Assembly (NCBI GenBank): GCA_013122435.1
Contig: WYDT01000006.1
Location: forward strand, 310,001 to 374,000
Length of the DNA stretch: 64,000 nt
DNA from: Chloroflexi bacterium AL-N1
Lineage (GTDB): Bacteria > Chloroflexota > Chloroflexia > Chloroflexales > Roseiflexaceae
Direction of reading: 5' to 3'
Positions 53,896 through 63,155 of the stretch are shown piece by piece. The number at the start of each line of letters is the position of its first letter. Position 1 is the first letter of the stretch. Position numbers and translations under genes: made by a program. The notes under the pieces were generated by a model. That model was not told where the DNA came from and ran no database searches. It saw only the letters and a list, made by a program, of their open reading frames with translations.

Positions 53896-54735
53896 TCAAA
53901 TATCTAAATAATGGAGCCGCAAAATGCCGAAACTCAACACAATCATCAACAAAACTATAGCAATAAATAGAAACATTGGTAAAGAAGGAGTATATACAAA
54001 AAAGGCATCAAAATGTTTGGTATAAGTCACAAAGTAACGAACATCCAACATTTGTGCACCAGGAATATGCTCAAGGGCTGGTGAAAACACAAAACTGCTT
54101 ATCATCCATACAGCTATCGTAGCAAATGGCACAAAAGTATGTTGAAACAAAAAAGATACCACAATGATGATATTCGCAATAATCCATAATGTAAATGCAG
54201 TGTATAAGCTAATGAAGAACACAAACCAAGGCATCGATACATCAAATATTCGTGGATACCAATCTTGAACATGAATCATTGTCCACGTAGCTTGAGATGA
54301 AAGACTATCAGTTAATTCGAATGGAATTCCAGCCAAAACAGCACCTAACATACTCATAATTACAGCTATAATTATGTAACAAAGGGATAGGATGGCGATA
54401 GAAATACATTTTGAATTCCACCACAGAATACGTGAGGAACTCCGACTTATAATCAAAGCCAACATACCATCATTGCGTTCTTGTTGAAGAGTATCGCCAA
54501 CCAACAATGTAAAACCAAGCACAAAAACCCAGGCAAGATAGAATGGATTAGACAACATCACTGGTATAACATCCCAAGTATTCACTGAACGTTCTACTTG
54601 TTGAGTATAGTCAAAAGAAACATCATCAGCACAAAGAAATCCTGCTATAGTAAAGACACCTGGAACAAGTAACCAGCGCCAAGTCCCAAAACTGCGTAAT
54701 GTACTGATTATAGTGAGTTGTAACAACAAACGCAT
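53896..54735 (-). CDS. ABC-2-type membrane permease (exporter subunit 2)
   Basis: 279 residues, about six membrane helices. LVGDTLQQERNDGMLALIISRSSSR is the amphipathic coupling region seen in ABC-2 permeases; FFVYTPSLPMFLFIAIVLLMIVLSFG is the last helix. The ATPase stop overlaps this ATG (ATGA). AT-rich. Partner of the other permease and the ATPase in a heteromeric exporter. Confidence 0.85.
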   Translation of the reverse strand: MRLLLQLTIISTLRSFGTWRWLLVPGVFTIAGFLCADDVSFDYTQQVERSVNTWDVIPVMLSNPFYLAWVFVLGFTLLVGDTLQQERNDGMLALIISRSSSRILWWNSKCISIAILSLCYIIIAVIMSMLGAVLAGIPFELTDSLSSQATWTMIHVQDWYPRIFDVSMPWFVFFISLYTAFTLWIIANIIIVVSFLFQHTFVPFATIAVWMISSFVFSPALEHIPGAQMLDVRYFVTYTKHFDAFFVYTPSLPMFLFIAIVLLMIVLSFGILRLHYLDI

Positions 54736-55694
54736 CAGTTTGATGCCTCAGACATTATGATTTGGAAAAATACTTTTTCTAAGGATATACGTGATTGACT
54801 AATTTCTTCAATCTGGATATCTCTAGTCACCAGTTCACGCACAATACGAGGGGTAGGGTAATGTGCCGACACTTGTACAATTACCGTACAAACTGTATGA
54901 TCAAGAAAATCGACAGATATTACATATTCGTCAGCCCATTGGACAAGAAGATCCATATCCCGTACAGATGAGACAACAATCCGTAATCGTTTCATATCTG
55001 TAACCGTCTGATCCAGTTCATGAATAATACGCCCATTTCGGACAAACAAGACACGGTCACACACCTGTTCAACCTCTGTTAACAGATGACTGGCCATAAA
55101 AAGCCCTACTCCTTTATCCACCAACTTTCGTAATAATGTACGTAATTCAAGAATACCCTGTGGATCTAGTCCATTGGTTGGTTCATCAAGAAGTAATAGC
55201 TTGGGTTGTTCCATTAACGCCTGTGCAATACCAAGTCGTTGACGCATTCCCAGCGAATAACTCTGTACCGAACGAGCGTCATGTGGATCAAGCCCTACAT
55301 CATAGAGTGTATCTCTAATTACACAAGAATCTGCAACATTACGAATACGCGCAAGCATTTCCAGATTCTTATAGCCTGACAAATATGGAATAAATCCTAC
55401 TTGTTCAAACACCAATCCAATGCCATCAGGTGTTGATGGCGTTTGATCATGCAGATGCTGGCCTAAAACTTCGACAGTCCCTTCAGAAGATCGACTGAGT
55501 CCTGCCATAATCTTCATAAGCGTAGTCTTCCCTGCGCCATTTGGCCCAATAAAACCTAGAATCTCTCCGGACGACAAAGTTAGATTAATATCTTTCAGCA
55601 CCCAGTGGTGGCGATATTTTTTTCCCACACCTTGCATCCTAACCAAAACTTGCTTATGATCACGCACTGATGGATTCAAATCGATTCTCTCCAT
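54735..55694 (-). CDS. ABC transporter ATPase of an ABC-2 exporter
   Basis: 319 residues from ATG 55694 (a TTG at 55745 gives a longer, unlikely N-terminus). Walker A GPNGAGKTT, signature YSLGMRQRLGIAQALM, Walker B KLLLLDEPTNGLD, switch His in GLFMASHLLTEVEQ. C-terminal region of about 80 residues after the core, as in drug or bacteriocin exporters (BcrA/CcmA-like). Starts 18 bases inside the end of the first permease gene. Confidence 0.95.
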   Translation of the reverse strand: MERIDLNPSVRDHKQVLVRMQGVGKKYRHHWVLKDINLTLSSGEILGFIGPNGAGKTTLMKIMAGLSRSSEGTVEVLGQHLHDQTPSTPDGIGLVFEQVGFIPYLSGYKNLEMLARIRNVADSCVIRDTLYDVGLDPHDARSVQSYSLGMRQRLGIAQALMEQPKLLLLDEPTNGLDPQGILELRTLLRKLVDKGVGLFMASHLLTEVEQVCDRVLFVRNGRIIHELDQTVTDMKRLRIVVSSVRDMDLLVQWADEYVISVDFLDHTVCTVIVQVSAHYPTPRIVRELVTRDIQIEEISQSRISLEKVFFQIIMSEASN

Positions 55695-56458
55695 ATAAAA
55701 ATGAGCAAGCTTCCGATACAAAATACACATGCTACAACAAACCAATACACAAAAGCTGCATAGAATAGCATATCCAATGGCACCATATTACGATACATGT
55801 TCCAAACCTCCAGATAACTGTAAGGGCTGACTATTTCAAAGCTACCTCGCAAAAGATACACACTTCCTACTGTTAGCGTAAAAGGAGTAACCATCGCAAT
55901 ATATTCGTTATTCACTATTGTACTGATGAATAGTCCAAGTAATGAGAGAACAGACGTTGCAACGGTGAGCATAGCCAGACATAATAGATCATTTAGTAAA
56001 GGATTCCTGCTAAATAACTGAGGAACAGGACCAGGCAACCATCTCCCATCCTGAGGAGGAGCAACGATAGTGTTTCCCCAAGGTACAATACACGATGATA
56101 TCAATAAAAACCCTAATATACCAAATAAAGTAGCTAATGCACTAACTATTATCGTGGTAAATATTTTAATAACAAGATACTGTTGGCGAGATATCCCCCG
56201 TGCTAAAACCAGTATTGTATAACCGCAACGCCGATCTTGTGCCAAAGAGCCAGATGATACAATACCAGATGTGATGGGAATAAGAAGGGCTATCAATGGT
56301 GATCCTGTCAAACTTAATACCCCTCCTAAGCGCAACTCCCGATTATCCGCATGTCGCATAAATAATTCATAACTAAACATCAATGATGTAATTATTACCA
56401 TCACCCAAAACCGAGGCCGAATTATCATTCGTCTGACTTCAAAAAGAAAAAAATACAT
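55676..56458 (-). CDS. ABC-2-type membrane permease (exporter subunit 1)
   Basis: 260 residues, about six membrane helices. SGIVSSGSLAQDRRCGYTILVLARGISRQQYLVIKIF is the ABC-2 coupling region. It is the first gene of the three-gene exporter and overlaps the ATPase gene. AT-rich; the secreted-protein gene lies 106 bases upstream. Confidence 0.85.
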   Translation of the reverse strand: MYFFLFEVRRMIIRPRFWVMVIITSLMFSYELFMRHADNRELRLGGVLSLTGSPLIALLIPITSGIVSSGSLAQDRRCGYTILVLARGISRQQYLVIKIFTTIIVSALATLFGILGFLLISSCIVPWGNTIVAPPQDGRWLPGPVPQLFSRNPLLNDLLCLAMLTVATSVLSLLGLFISTIVNNEYIAMVTPFTLTVGSVYLLRGSFEIVSPYSYLEVWNMYRNMVPLDMLFYAAFVYWFVVACVFCIGSLLIFIWRESI

Positions 56459-56564
56459 ATTTAATACACAACATCGACTCTTCAGAACTGTAGTAACAAC
56501 ATGACCAAATATCCATAGAGAAAATACCTCTATAGATATTTGAAGACATATACACTAAATCACA

Positions 56565-57002
56565 TCAAAATTCACCAAAAATATACTTTCCTTGCAATTG
56601 TGTCCTTACAATAGGTGTAGCATCAGCTTCAAAGTACACTTGTACTGTTTGGCCTGTTGTATTGGTCCAAATCGTTTCGGTGTTGCCAGGACAAAGATAT
56701 TTACTGGCTAACCGACTCCCACTGGCAGCATTCACTATGTAAAAAGTTGCACAGGCATTTGCTCCAGCAGAAACAAGATTGACGCGTGCATACTTACCTG
56801 CTGACATAGTGAAAAGATCATTGCCACAGCGCCCCGCACCAAATTTGGGTACAATACAATCAAAGGAATAATCCCGTGTTCCAAGTAAACCTGGCATTTC
56901 AGGACTCTTCTGAGGTGCTGCTTTCACTTCCTGAGGCGCAACCATGAACGTACCAGCCAACAGAGCAACCAACACCAACGATAACAATCCTCGTTTTAAC
57001 AT
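56565..57002 (-). CDS. Small secreted protein with four cysteines
   Basis: 145 residues. Signal peptide (LKRGLLSLVLVALLAGTFMVAP), probable cleavage near EVKAAPQ. The mature part of about 115 residues is beta-rich with Cys in SFDCIVPKFGAGRCGND, NACATFYIV and KYLCPGN, so two disulphides are likely. Resembles no family I can name with confidence. AAGGAGG before the ATG. Lies between the LuxR-type regulator and the ABC-2 exporter on the same strand, so its expression may be tied to both. Confidence 0.8.
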   Translation of the reverse strand: MLKRGLLSLVLVALLAGTFMVAPQEVKAAPQKSPEMPGLLGTRDYSFDCIVPKFGAGRCGNDLFTMSAGKYARVNLVSAGANACATFYIVNAASGSRLASKYLCPGNTETIWTNTTGQTVQVYFEADATPIVRTQLQGKYIFGEF

Positions 57003-57134
57003 ACAGCCTCCTTAATGTCTGTGTGATTTTACCTTTACTATATGCTTCGTATAAAAATCATATCAGGCATTATCTGGAAGCGCATCGGCGAATATACCAT
57101 AACATAATGGCGTATCCGCCAATTGACATTTCAT

Positions 57135-57776
57135 TTAACAATCAGCGATGTCAATCCATCCTATTTGAAGTGCTTTTATAACCGCTGATTTACGATTGTC
57201 GATCTCCAAACGTTCAAATAGACTCTCTACATGAGCGCGGACTGTCCGTTCGGTGATACCTAATTCATAGGCAATACGTGCGTTTGTCAGACCATGTGCG
57301 AGGCCATACAAAACATCAATCTCACGAGATGTCGGGAAACCATACTGATGTACTGCTATAGTGTTCTTCTTGGAACGGCTTTTGTCTGTATCTTGCCATA
57401 TGTATCCGGCAGCCACCATAAAGACAGATGGGATCAGCAGGCTTGGTACTTCACTTCTTCTAATACATCCAATACCTTGCAGCATGGGCATCGCTAAGGC
57501 TTCACGTCTCATTTCATCATCGATAATTAACAGCAGACGTGTTCGTGGAGCATTGCGCTGAAGGGTTAGTACAGATTCCCTCCATAACATCACTGATATT
57601 GAAAGACCTAATACCAATACATCAGGCTGTAGTGATTCATAAACAGTGTAAACGTCCGACTTACTCTGAACAAATCCTACAATTTCAACACCAATAACCT
57701 GCTGCAATGTGGTGTAGGCATTAAGTTGATCAATCCTATAATCATCCGCGATCAAAACTTTGATAACCGTTTCCAT
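57135..57776 (-). CDS. NarL/LuxR-family regulator with a degenerate receiver
   Basis: 213 residues. Receiver-like domain 1-120: the acidic pair IADDY is kept, but the phosphoacceptor position reads DVLVLGLSI (Gly57 where Asp is needed), the Thr/Ser is Ile (LLLIID), and the Lys is Arg (GCIRRSE). So it should not be phosphorylated. The C-terminal HTH (about 148-213) is intact: SREIDVLYGLAHGLTNARIAYELGITERTVRAHVESLFERL. Likely a constitutive or ligand-responsive activator. The secreted gene and exporter follow on the same strand. Confidence 0.9.
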   Translation of the reverse strand: METVIKVLIADDYRIDQLNAYTTLQQVIGVEIVGFVQSKSDVYTVYESLQPDVLVLGLSISVMLWRESVLTLQRNAPRTRLLLIIDDEMRREALAMPMLQGIGCIRRSEVPSLLIPSVFMVAAGYIWQDTDKSRSKKNTIAVHQYGFPTSREIDVLYGLAHGLTNARIAYELGITERTVRAHVESLFERLEIDNRKSAVIKALQIGWIDIADC

Positions 57777-58013
57777 GGATACTCCCTTCTACAACCTAAC
57801 TAAACAACCACAAAGCATAAATATCTCACAGGGGCCAGGATATGCTCCATTTCAGTTGATGATTGCTAGAATGCAGAGCAGTATGAAGCAAGGTATATTA
57901 CTCATATACTCTCTAATATTAATACGTTTATACAAGGTAGATCGTTTCGCAGGATTTTGGTGTGGGGAAATTTCGGGCCGTGACCTGTGGCGATCTTAAA
58001 CCATCGTTGCAAA

Positions 58014-59714
58014 TTATCCGTCATTCTCTGCGTCTGCACCACTCTGCTGCTCTGTGTTCAGCCTTCGCAACCGCCGCCGCACCCATGCCCACGGTCGAGC
58101 GAGGCGCCGGGCCTGGGCACGCTCAACCGCATGCTGGCTATACTCTACCTCAACGAATGCCTCGGTCAACTCGGTGATTTCCGTCTCGGCCTCTGGGAGA
58201 TGCTTTACGAGGGTGGTGCGAAACTCATGGGGAGTCTGACCAGCGCGGCGTGTAATACCCTGTCCCGATGAACGCCGCAAGGTTGAGCGATAGAAGTAAC
58301 GCACCAGTTCGCGTGGTGCCAGACTCCGCAAGCGCCAGGCACGTCGAGGCTCAGGATCTGTCGACGGCGTCGGTGCCAGACGCGCCTGGACAACATCGAT
58401 GGCCTGAGACAACCACATATGCGTATTGCCCCAAACCGTAGCGAACCAGCCCATCAGCCGACGGAGCGGTCCCCAGTGCATAAAGGGGCGTAACAGACCA
58501 GGATGTCGCTGTAGCGTAACTCGCAGAGCATAACCTGCCAGCAACACCATACACAACCAAAACACAACAGCCGGAATAAGTTGTGGCTCCTGGACGACTT
58601 CCGGTGGTGGCGGTGGTGGATCAAAAACCTCTCGTGGGGGATTGGCAGCTTCGTTCTCTGAGCCAAACAACGAGAGCAGCCACGCCGGAATGAACAGCAG
58701 CATGCTGAACAACCAGATAATCAGATAACCAAAAAACACAAAGGCGTATCCTGCCAGGCCCAGAATGCCCCGTAACGTATCGAGGAGGCTCAGACCATAG
58801 GCACGCGGCAACAGCAACGCGAGCGCCACCACACCAACGATGATCAACCAGCTCGTCTGACTCCAACGCCGTGGCACATCATCAGCGACAGCAGCGCCAT
58901 CAGCCATCCAACGTGATTGGAGCAACACCAGACGAGCCTGACTGTAGAGCAAGAAACCTGCAATGAGATACGTGAGCGCTGCTCCGGCACTGAGTGGCGA
59001 GAGTGCCAGACTCGGCCCGGCGATCTGCTCGATATTCACCACCTCTAACGCGAGGCAAAAAAGCAGCACCACGCCACCACCCACAAACCGCCCACTGATA
59101 CGTTCCAACGCCTGGCCACGCTCTTTGCCCAACAAGATATGGGTGCGTATATCTTCAGCAGGTTTACCAGCAAGCTCAGACTGACGGGGTGCCAGTTCAA
59201 TCAAATCCTGCATGGCTATATGCGACAGCCAGCCAATGAGCGAACCAACCAACACAGCAACGATAAATGCGCTATCAAACAGGCTGAAGGGATCGTAGAA
59301 CCAGCCTTGTACCTGGGCAAACAGCGACTCAGAACCAACACCAAGGGTGGTCACAAAGCGCATCAGGATGATCATCACAAAGATTTCTGGCACCAGATAG
59401 CGAAACAGTTCGGCGGTCCACATGCGCTCTCGGCGCAACGTACTATGAACAAAACTGGCCTCCAATGCGACCAGAAAACTGGCCGTCACTAGGTAGATCG
59501 GTTGCCAGTCGCCCACAAAGCGCTGCACTGGTCCGGCAAATACTGCCACCATTGATGCCATCATCAACGCATTCAGCAACGCCCCCTGCCGATTAAATGT
59601 CATCGCACTGCCCCATCGATACAGAAACTCATCGAGTGTACCAGTAAGTGTACCGCACAATAACATTGCTCGTCCAATACAAACAAAGACCGATTGCATG
59701 TCCAGAACCAACAT
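58014..59714 (-). CDS. Polytopic membrane protein with C-terminal DUF4129 domain
   Basis: 566 residues from ATG 59714 (GAGGA eight bases upstream; the frame continues open upstream but into the T-box leader). About ten membrane helices in the first 360 residues. A Pro-rich loop follows (VFDPPPPPPEVVQEPQ), one more helix, then DUF4129 (about 480-550): YFYRSTLRRSSGQGITRRAGQTPHEFRTTL...ELTEAFVEVEYSQHAVERAQA. In other bacteria DUF4129 often ends transglutaminase-like or cell-envelope proteins. Function unknown. Its promoter region is shared, back to back, with the T-box operon. Confidence 0.88.
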   Translation of the reverse strand: MLVLDMQSVFVCIGRAMLLCGTLTGTLDEFLYRWGSAMTFNRQGALLNALMMASMVAVFAGPVQRFVGDWQPIYLVTASFLVALEASFVHSTLRRERMWTAELFRYLVPEIFVMIILMRFVTTLGVGSESLFAQVQGWFYDPFSLFDSAFIVAVLVGSLIGWLSHIAMQDLIELAPRQSELAGKPAEDIRTHILLGKERGQALERISGRFVGGGVVLLFCLALEVVNIEQIAGPSLALSPLSAGAALTYLIAGFLLYSQARLVLLQSRWMADGAAVADDVPRRWSQTSWLIIVGVVALALLLPRAYGLSLLDTLRGILGLAGYAFVFFGYLIIWLFSMLLFIPAWLLSLFGSENEAANPPREVFDPPPPPPEVVQEPQLIPAVVFWLCMVLLAGYALRVTLQRHPGLLRPFMHWGPLRRLMGWFATVWGNTHMWLSQAIDVVQARLAPTPSTDPEPRRAWRLRSLAPRELVRYFYRSTLRRSSGQGITRRAGQTPHEFRTTLVKHLPEAETEITELTEAFVEVEYSQHAVERAQARRLARPWAWVRRRLRRLNTEQQSGADAENDG

Positions 59715-59722
59715 GTTATAAT
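59694..59722 (+). promoter_or_regulatory. Sigma70-type promoter of the T-box operon
   Basis: TTGCAT (59694-59699), 17-base spacer, TATAAT (59717-59722). Start expected near 59729, giving a leader of about 300 bases. The -35 lies inside the first codons of the divergent membrane gene. Confidence 0.75.
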
Positions 59723-59729
59723 CCTCAGC

Positions 59730-60012
59730 AACAACACTGATGGAGCATAGTACATCATATCGGACTTTCAGAGAGTCGTCGGTTGCTGCGAGACGACAGG
59801 ACCCTATGGCCGAATCCACTCCTGAGTTGCCGGGGACGCCAATGAACTGGCCTAACCTGTGCCGGAAACGCCCGTTACCGCGTAGTGATAGCCGTACGAA
59901 AGTCGCTCGATTATCATGCCAACAAGGTCGCACAAACAAACGTTATGCGACGAACGAAGGTGGCACCACGAAGGCATAGCCTCTCGTCCTTCACAAGGCG
60001 AGGAGGTTTTTT
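59730..60012 (+). promoter_or_regulatory. Serine-specific T-box riboswitch with terminator
   Basis: Stem I starts with AGAGAG (59770-59775) and a GTCGTC/GACGAC stem; the specifier region reads GAA-TCC-ACTCCTGAG, with UCC (Ser) at 59815-59817. The T-box core is GGTGGCACCACG (59959-59970); the UGGC bulge pairs with a tRNA end of GCCA, that is discriminator G73, which is right for tRNA-Ser. The terminator stem (59980-60006) is CCTCTCGTCCTT / AAGGCGAGGAGG-like and is followed by TTTTTT. Uncharged tRNA-Ser should favour the antiterminator and read-through to UDG, Nudix, Nudix and serS. Confidence 0.92.
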
Positions 60013-60029
60013 GATTCTTGAGGGCAAGT

Positions 60030-60662
60030 ATGACCAGTGATACAGCAACAACCGAAAACACCATGACCCCATGGGAACAACTGCGTGCCGAAGCGCTCGA
60101 ATGCACACGCTGCCCGCTCGCGCAGGAACGCCAACAAGTGGTTTTTGGCGAGGGGCCAGTGCCGTGCGACTTCCTGTTCATTGGTCAGGGACCCAGCGAA
60201 AGTGATGACGCTACCGGACGCAACTACAATGGACCGTCTGGGGAAGTGCTCGACAAAGCCCTGACGCAGGCTGGTTTAAGTCGTGCAAACATCTATGTCA
60301 CCAACATAACGCTGTGCGCTGCATTTGAAGGAAGCGGCAAACCACGCAAGCTACGCCCACCCAAAGCTGCTGAGGTCAGAACATGTCGGCCATGGCTCGA
60401 CCAGCAGCTTGCGCTGATCAAACCACGCATCATCGTCTGTTCCGGGGCCGTCGCAGCACGTGAGGTGATCGACCGCAAGTTCAAACTCGCCGAACAACGC
60501 GGCCAGTGGTTTGATGGCCCGCACAACACACGTATAATCGCAACCTGGCAGCCAGCCTATCTGATGCGTTTGAGCCAGCACGACCGACCCCGCGCTGTCG
60601 AGGGATGGCGGCAACTCGTGGACGATTTGCGACAGGCCGCCAATGCCATTGCAGCAACATAG
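60030..60662 (+). CDS. Uracil-DNA glycosylase, Fe-S (family 4/5-like) type
   Basis: 210 residues from ATG 60030 (GAGGGC upstream). Removes uracil from DNA. Four Cys fit the Fe-S site: CTRCPLAQER, NITLCAAF, VRTCRPWL. Motif A is GQGPSESDDATGRNYNGPSGEVLD (usual GEAPGxxEDxxGxPFVGxAG). The C-terminal motif is TWQPAYLMR where most members have TxHPAxxLR, so the catalytic-region His is Gln here. First gene of the serine T-box operon, which is an unusual place for a repair enzyme. Confidence 0.88.
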   Translation: MTSDTATTENTMTPWEQLRAEALECTRCPLAQERQQVVFGEGPVPCDFLFIGQGPSESDDATGRNYNGPSGEVLDKALTQAGLSRANIYVTNITLCAAFEGSGKPRKLRPPKAAEVRTCRPWLDQQLALIKPRIIVCSGAVAAREVIDRKFKLAEQRGQWFDGPHNTRIIATWQPAYLMRLSQHDRPRAVEGWRQLVDDLRQAANAIAAT

Positions 60663-60693
60663 CGAAGGGATAAAACCGTATGAGAAGGAGGTT

Positions 60694-61182
60694 ATGAACA
60701 AAGAAACCAAACAAGTAGTGCTAGCACGACTCTATGCAACTGCACTACGACTACGCAAGTTAACATGGCGTATACGCAAACCGACGCTTATGGGGGTGCG
60801 CGCCCTAGTTGTCAGACAGAACGAAGTGCTGCTCATTCGCCATCGCAGCGGCACCCATCCCTGGTCACTCCCTGGCGGTGGCGTCGACCGTTACGAGCGT
60901 ATGATCGAAGCAGCCCGTCGTGAGACCTACGAAGAAGCCGGTGTACATATTCACATCGAGTGCTTGCTGGGCCTGTACGACAACTTTCAGGACGGAGTGA
61001 GCAACTATGTGGCCGTGTTTGTGTGTGCGCCGCTCAATGCACCAAAAGTACCCTGCTCACTTGAGATCGCCGACGCCCAGTTCTTTGCGCTCGACCACCT
61101 TCCGTCAGGCATTGACCCTAGTTCCCGCCAACGCATCACTGAGTACCGTGCGGGCGGTCAAGGGCTGACCGATCTTTGGTAA
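60694..61182 (+). CDS. Nudix hydrolase
   Basis: 162 residues from ATG 60694 (AAGGAGG just before; an upstream ATG at 60643 lies in the UDG gene). Nudix box GGVDRYERMIEAARRETYEEAGV (Gx5Ex7REUxEExGU) complete. N-terminus has a short basic region. Hydrolyses a nucleoside diphosphate derivative; substrate unknown. Second gene of the T-box operon. Confidence 0.93.
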   Translation: MNKETKQVVLARLYATALRLRKLTWRIRKPTLMGVRALVVRQNEVLLIRHRSGTHPWSLPGGGVDRYERMIEAARRETYEEAGVHIHIECLLGLYDNFQDGVSNYVAVFVCAPLNAPKVPCSLEIADAQFFALDHLPSGIDPSSRQRITEYRAGGQGLTDLW

Positions 61183-61223
61183 ATAGATGACATTGAAATT
61201 GAGATTCGTTTTTTGGAGAAATT

Positions 61224-61715
61224 ATGCCTGCATACACACCTATTCTCGCCACACTTGGCTATGTGATGTCGCCCGATGGCACGTCGGTCCTGATGATCCA
61301 TCGCAATGCACGTGAGGACGATCATCATTATGGCAAATACAACGGTCTGGGCGGCAAAGTCGGCACCGATGAGGATGTTGTCGCCTGTATTCGGCGTGAG
61401 ATACACGAAGAGGCCGGGCTGGAGATCGAAGAGTTGGTGTTACGAGGGACCGTCAGTTGGCCAGGGTTTGGCAAAAACGAAGAGGATTGGTTTGCCTTTA
61501 TTTTTCGGATAGACCGCTGGAGTGGGACACCGCTGACCAGCAACCCGGAAGGTGCGCTCGAGTGGGTACCGGTGGCGCATATCTCAACATTGAATTTGTG
61601 GGAGAGCGACCGCTTATGGCTCGACATGGTGTTCAGCGATTCGGCCCAGACATTTCATGGCATCGCACCCTTCAAAAATGGCAAACTCGCATCGTGGAAT
61701 TATACCCTATTGTAA
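61224..61715 (+). CDS. Nudix hydrolase, MutT/8-oxo-dGTPase-like
   Basis: 163 residues. Nudix box GGKVGTDEDVVACIRREIHEEAGL complete. YVMSPDGTSVLMIHRNAREDDHHYGKYNGLGGK is the usual opening of 8-oxo-dGTP diphosphatase-like (MTH1/MutX) proteins, and the end WFAFIFR...EGALEWVPVAHI fits. GGAG precedes the ATG. Third gene of the operon. Confidence 0.93.
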   Translation: MPAYTPILATLGYVMSPDGTSVLMIHRNAREDDHHYGKYNGLGGKVGTDEDVVACIRREIHEEAGLEIEELVLRGTVSWPGFGKNEEDWFAFIFRIDRWSGTPLTSNPEGALEWVPVAHISTLNLWESDRLWLDMVFSDSAQTFHGIAPFKNGKLASWNYTLL

Positions 61716-61756
61716 ATTCTTTTGCTACAATGATAGTCTGGTGACAGGAGCACAGC

Positions 61757-63058
61757 ATGCTTGATATTAAACGCATCCGCGAACAACCTGATTTTGTAAA
61801 GGAACAACTCGCCCGCGCTCATGCCGATGCCACACAGGTCGACGAGGTGCTGACGCTTGATGAACAACGTCGTACGCTGCTGCGTGAGGTTGAGACGCTC
61901 AAAGCTACACGCAATACCGTCTCGAAAGAGATCGGCAAAATGAAGGATGCCGCCGAACGCGATGCCAAGATCGCTGAGATGCGTGGTGTTGGCGACCAGA
62001 TCAGCGCGATTGATCGCCAAATTGCCGAGGTCGAGGAAAACCAACAGCGCATCATGCTGGAGCTACGCAATTTGCCGCATCCCAGCACCCCCGACGGCAA
62101 GGACGAAGACGATAATGTGGTCATTAGCCAGGAGGGTGAACTCCGCACGTTTGATTTTGAGCCAAAACCACACTGGGATCTCGGCGAAGACCTCGACATC
62201 ATCGACTTCGAGCGTGGAGCCAAACTCTCGGGTTCGCGCTTCTATGTGCTCAAGGGGCAAGGCGCCAAACTCCAGCGTGCTCTTATCCAGTGGCTCCTCG
62301 ATCTGCACATCGAACAGGGCTACCACGAGGTGTACACCCCCTTTATCGTGAAAGAGCAGTGTATGTGGGCAGCAGGCCAATTGCCCAAATTCCTCGACAA
62401 TCTGTATCGTGATGCCGAAGAGGATTTCTATCTGGTTCCCACGGCGGAAGTGCCACTGACCAACCTGCACCGCGACGAAATTCTCAATGGCGACCAGTTG
62501 CCATTGCACTACTGCGCCTACACGCCCTGCTTTCGCCGCGAGAAGATGAGCGCCGGTCGGGATGTGCGCGGCATCAAACGTGGGCATCAGTTTGATAAAG
62601 TCGAGATGTACAAGTTTGTACGCCCCGAGACCAGCTACAATGAACTGGAAAAAATGCGCGAAGACGCCGAGGACACGTGCCGCCAGTTGGGGATTCCCTT
62701 TCGTACCAAAGCACTCTGTACCGCCGATATCAGTTTTGCGTCGACCAAAACATACGATATCGAGATGTGGGCACCGGGGCAGGACGAATGGCTCGAGGTC
62801 AGCTCGGTCTCGAATGTCGAAGATTTTCAGGCTCGACGGGCCAACATTCGGTTTCGACCAGAACCAGGCGCCAAACCAGAGTTTGCACATACCCTGAATG
62901 GGTCGGGGCTAGGCATGCCGCGCACGGTTATTGCTATCATGGAGAATTACCAACAGGCCGATGGCAGCATTCTCGTGCCAGAGGTGTTGCGTTCGTATAT
63001 GGGCGGGCTGGAGAGGATAGGGGTTAAGGGGAAAGAGACTAGAGGCTGGAGAGAATAG
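61757..63058 (+). CDS. serS: Seryl-tRNA synthetase
   Basis: 433 residues. N-terminal coiled-coil tRNA-binding arm (about 25-105, alternating charged heptads), then the class II core: [41 protein letters not shown] (motif 2), and [38 protein letters not shown] (motif 3). AGGAG before the ATG. The last 17 residues (from [17 protein letters not shown]) extend beyond the usual end and come from a G-rich repeat. Regulated by the T-box at 59730-60012 through tRNA-Ser charging. Confidence 0.97.
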   Translation: MLDIKRIREQPDFVKEQLARAHADATQVDEVLTLDEQRRTLLREVETLKATRNTVSKEIGKMKDAAERDAKIAEMRGVGDQISAIDRQIAEVEENQQRIMLELRNLPHPSTPDGKDEDDNVVISQEGELRTFDFEPKPHWDLGEDLDIIDFERGAKLSGSRFYVLKGQGAKLQRALIQWLLDLHIEQGYHEVYTPFIVKEQCMWAAGQLPKFLDNLYRDAEEDFYLVPTAEVPLTNLHRDEILNGDQLPLHYCAYTPCFRREKMSAGRDVRGIKRGHQFDKVEMYKFVRPETSYNELEKMREDAEDTCRQLGIPFRTKALCTADISFASTKTYDIEMWAPGQDEWLEVSSVSNVEDFQARRANIRFRPEPGAKPEFAHTLNGSGLGMPRTVIAIMENYQQADGSILVPEVLRSYMGGLERIGVKGKETRGWRE

Positions 63059-63062
63059 TGTT

Positions 63063-63090
63063 CCGTCGGGGCGGCCCCTGTGGCAGCCTT
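63063..63090. repeat. Single copy of the GC-rich REP-like repeat
   Basis: CCGTCGGGGCGGCCCCTGTG followed by GCAGCC, a near copy of the palindromic core at 51135-51231, here directly after serS. Confidence 0.6.
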
Positions 63091-63155
63091 GATAATCGTT
63101 GGACAGGCAAGCTGCTCACCTACGCTAGGCATCTTCATCGGGATTTGTACATACT

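Noticed and set aside
62063..62890. 275-codon frame opposite serS
   Set aside because: serS is certain on the plus strand; the reverse frame is open only because of codon bias.
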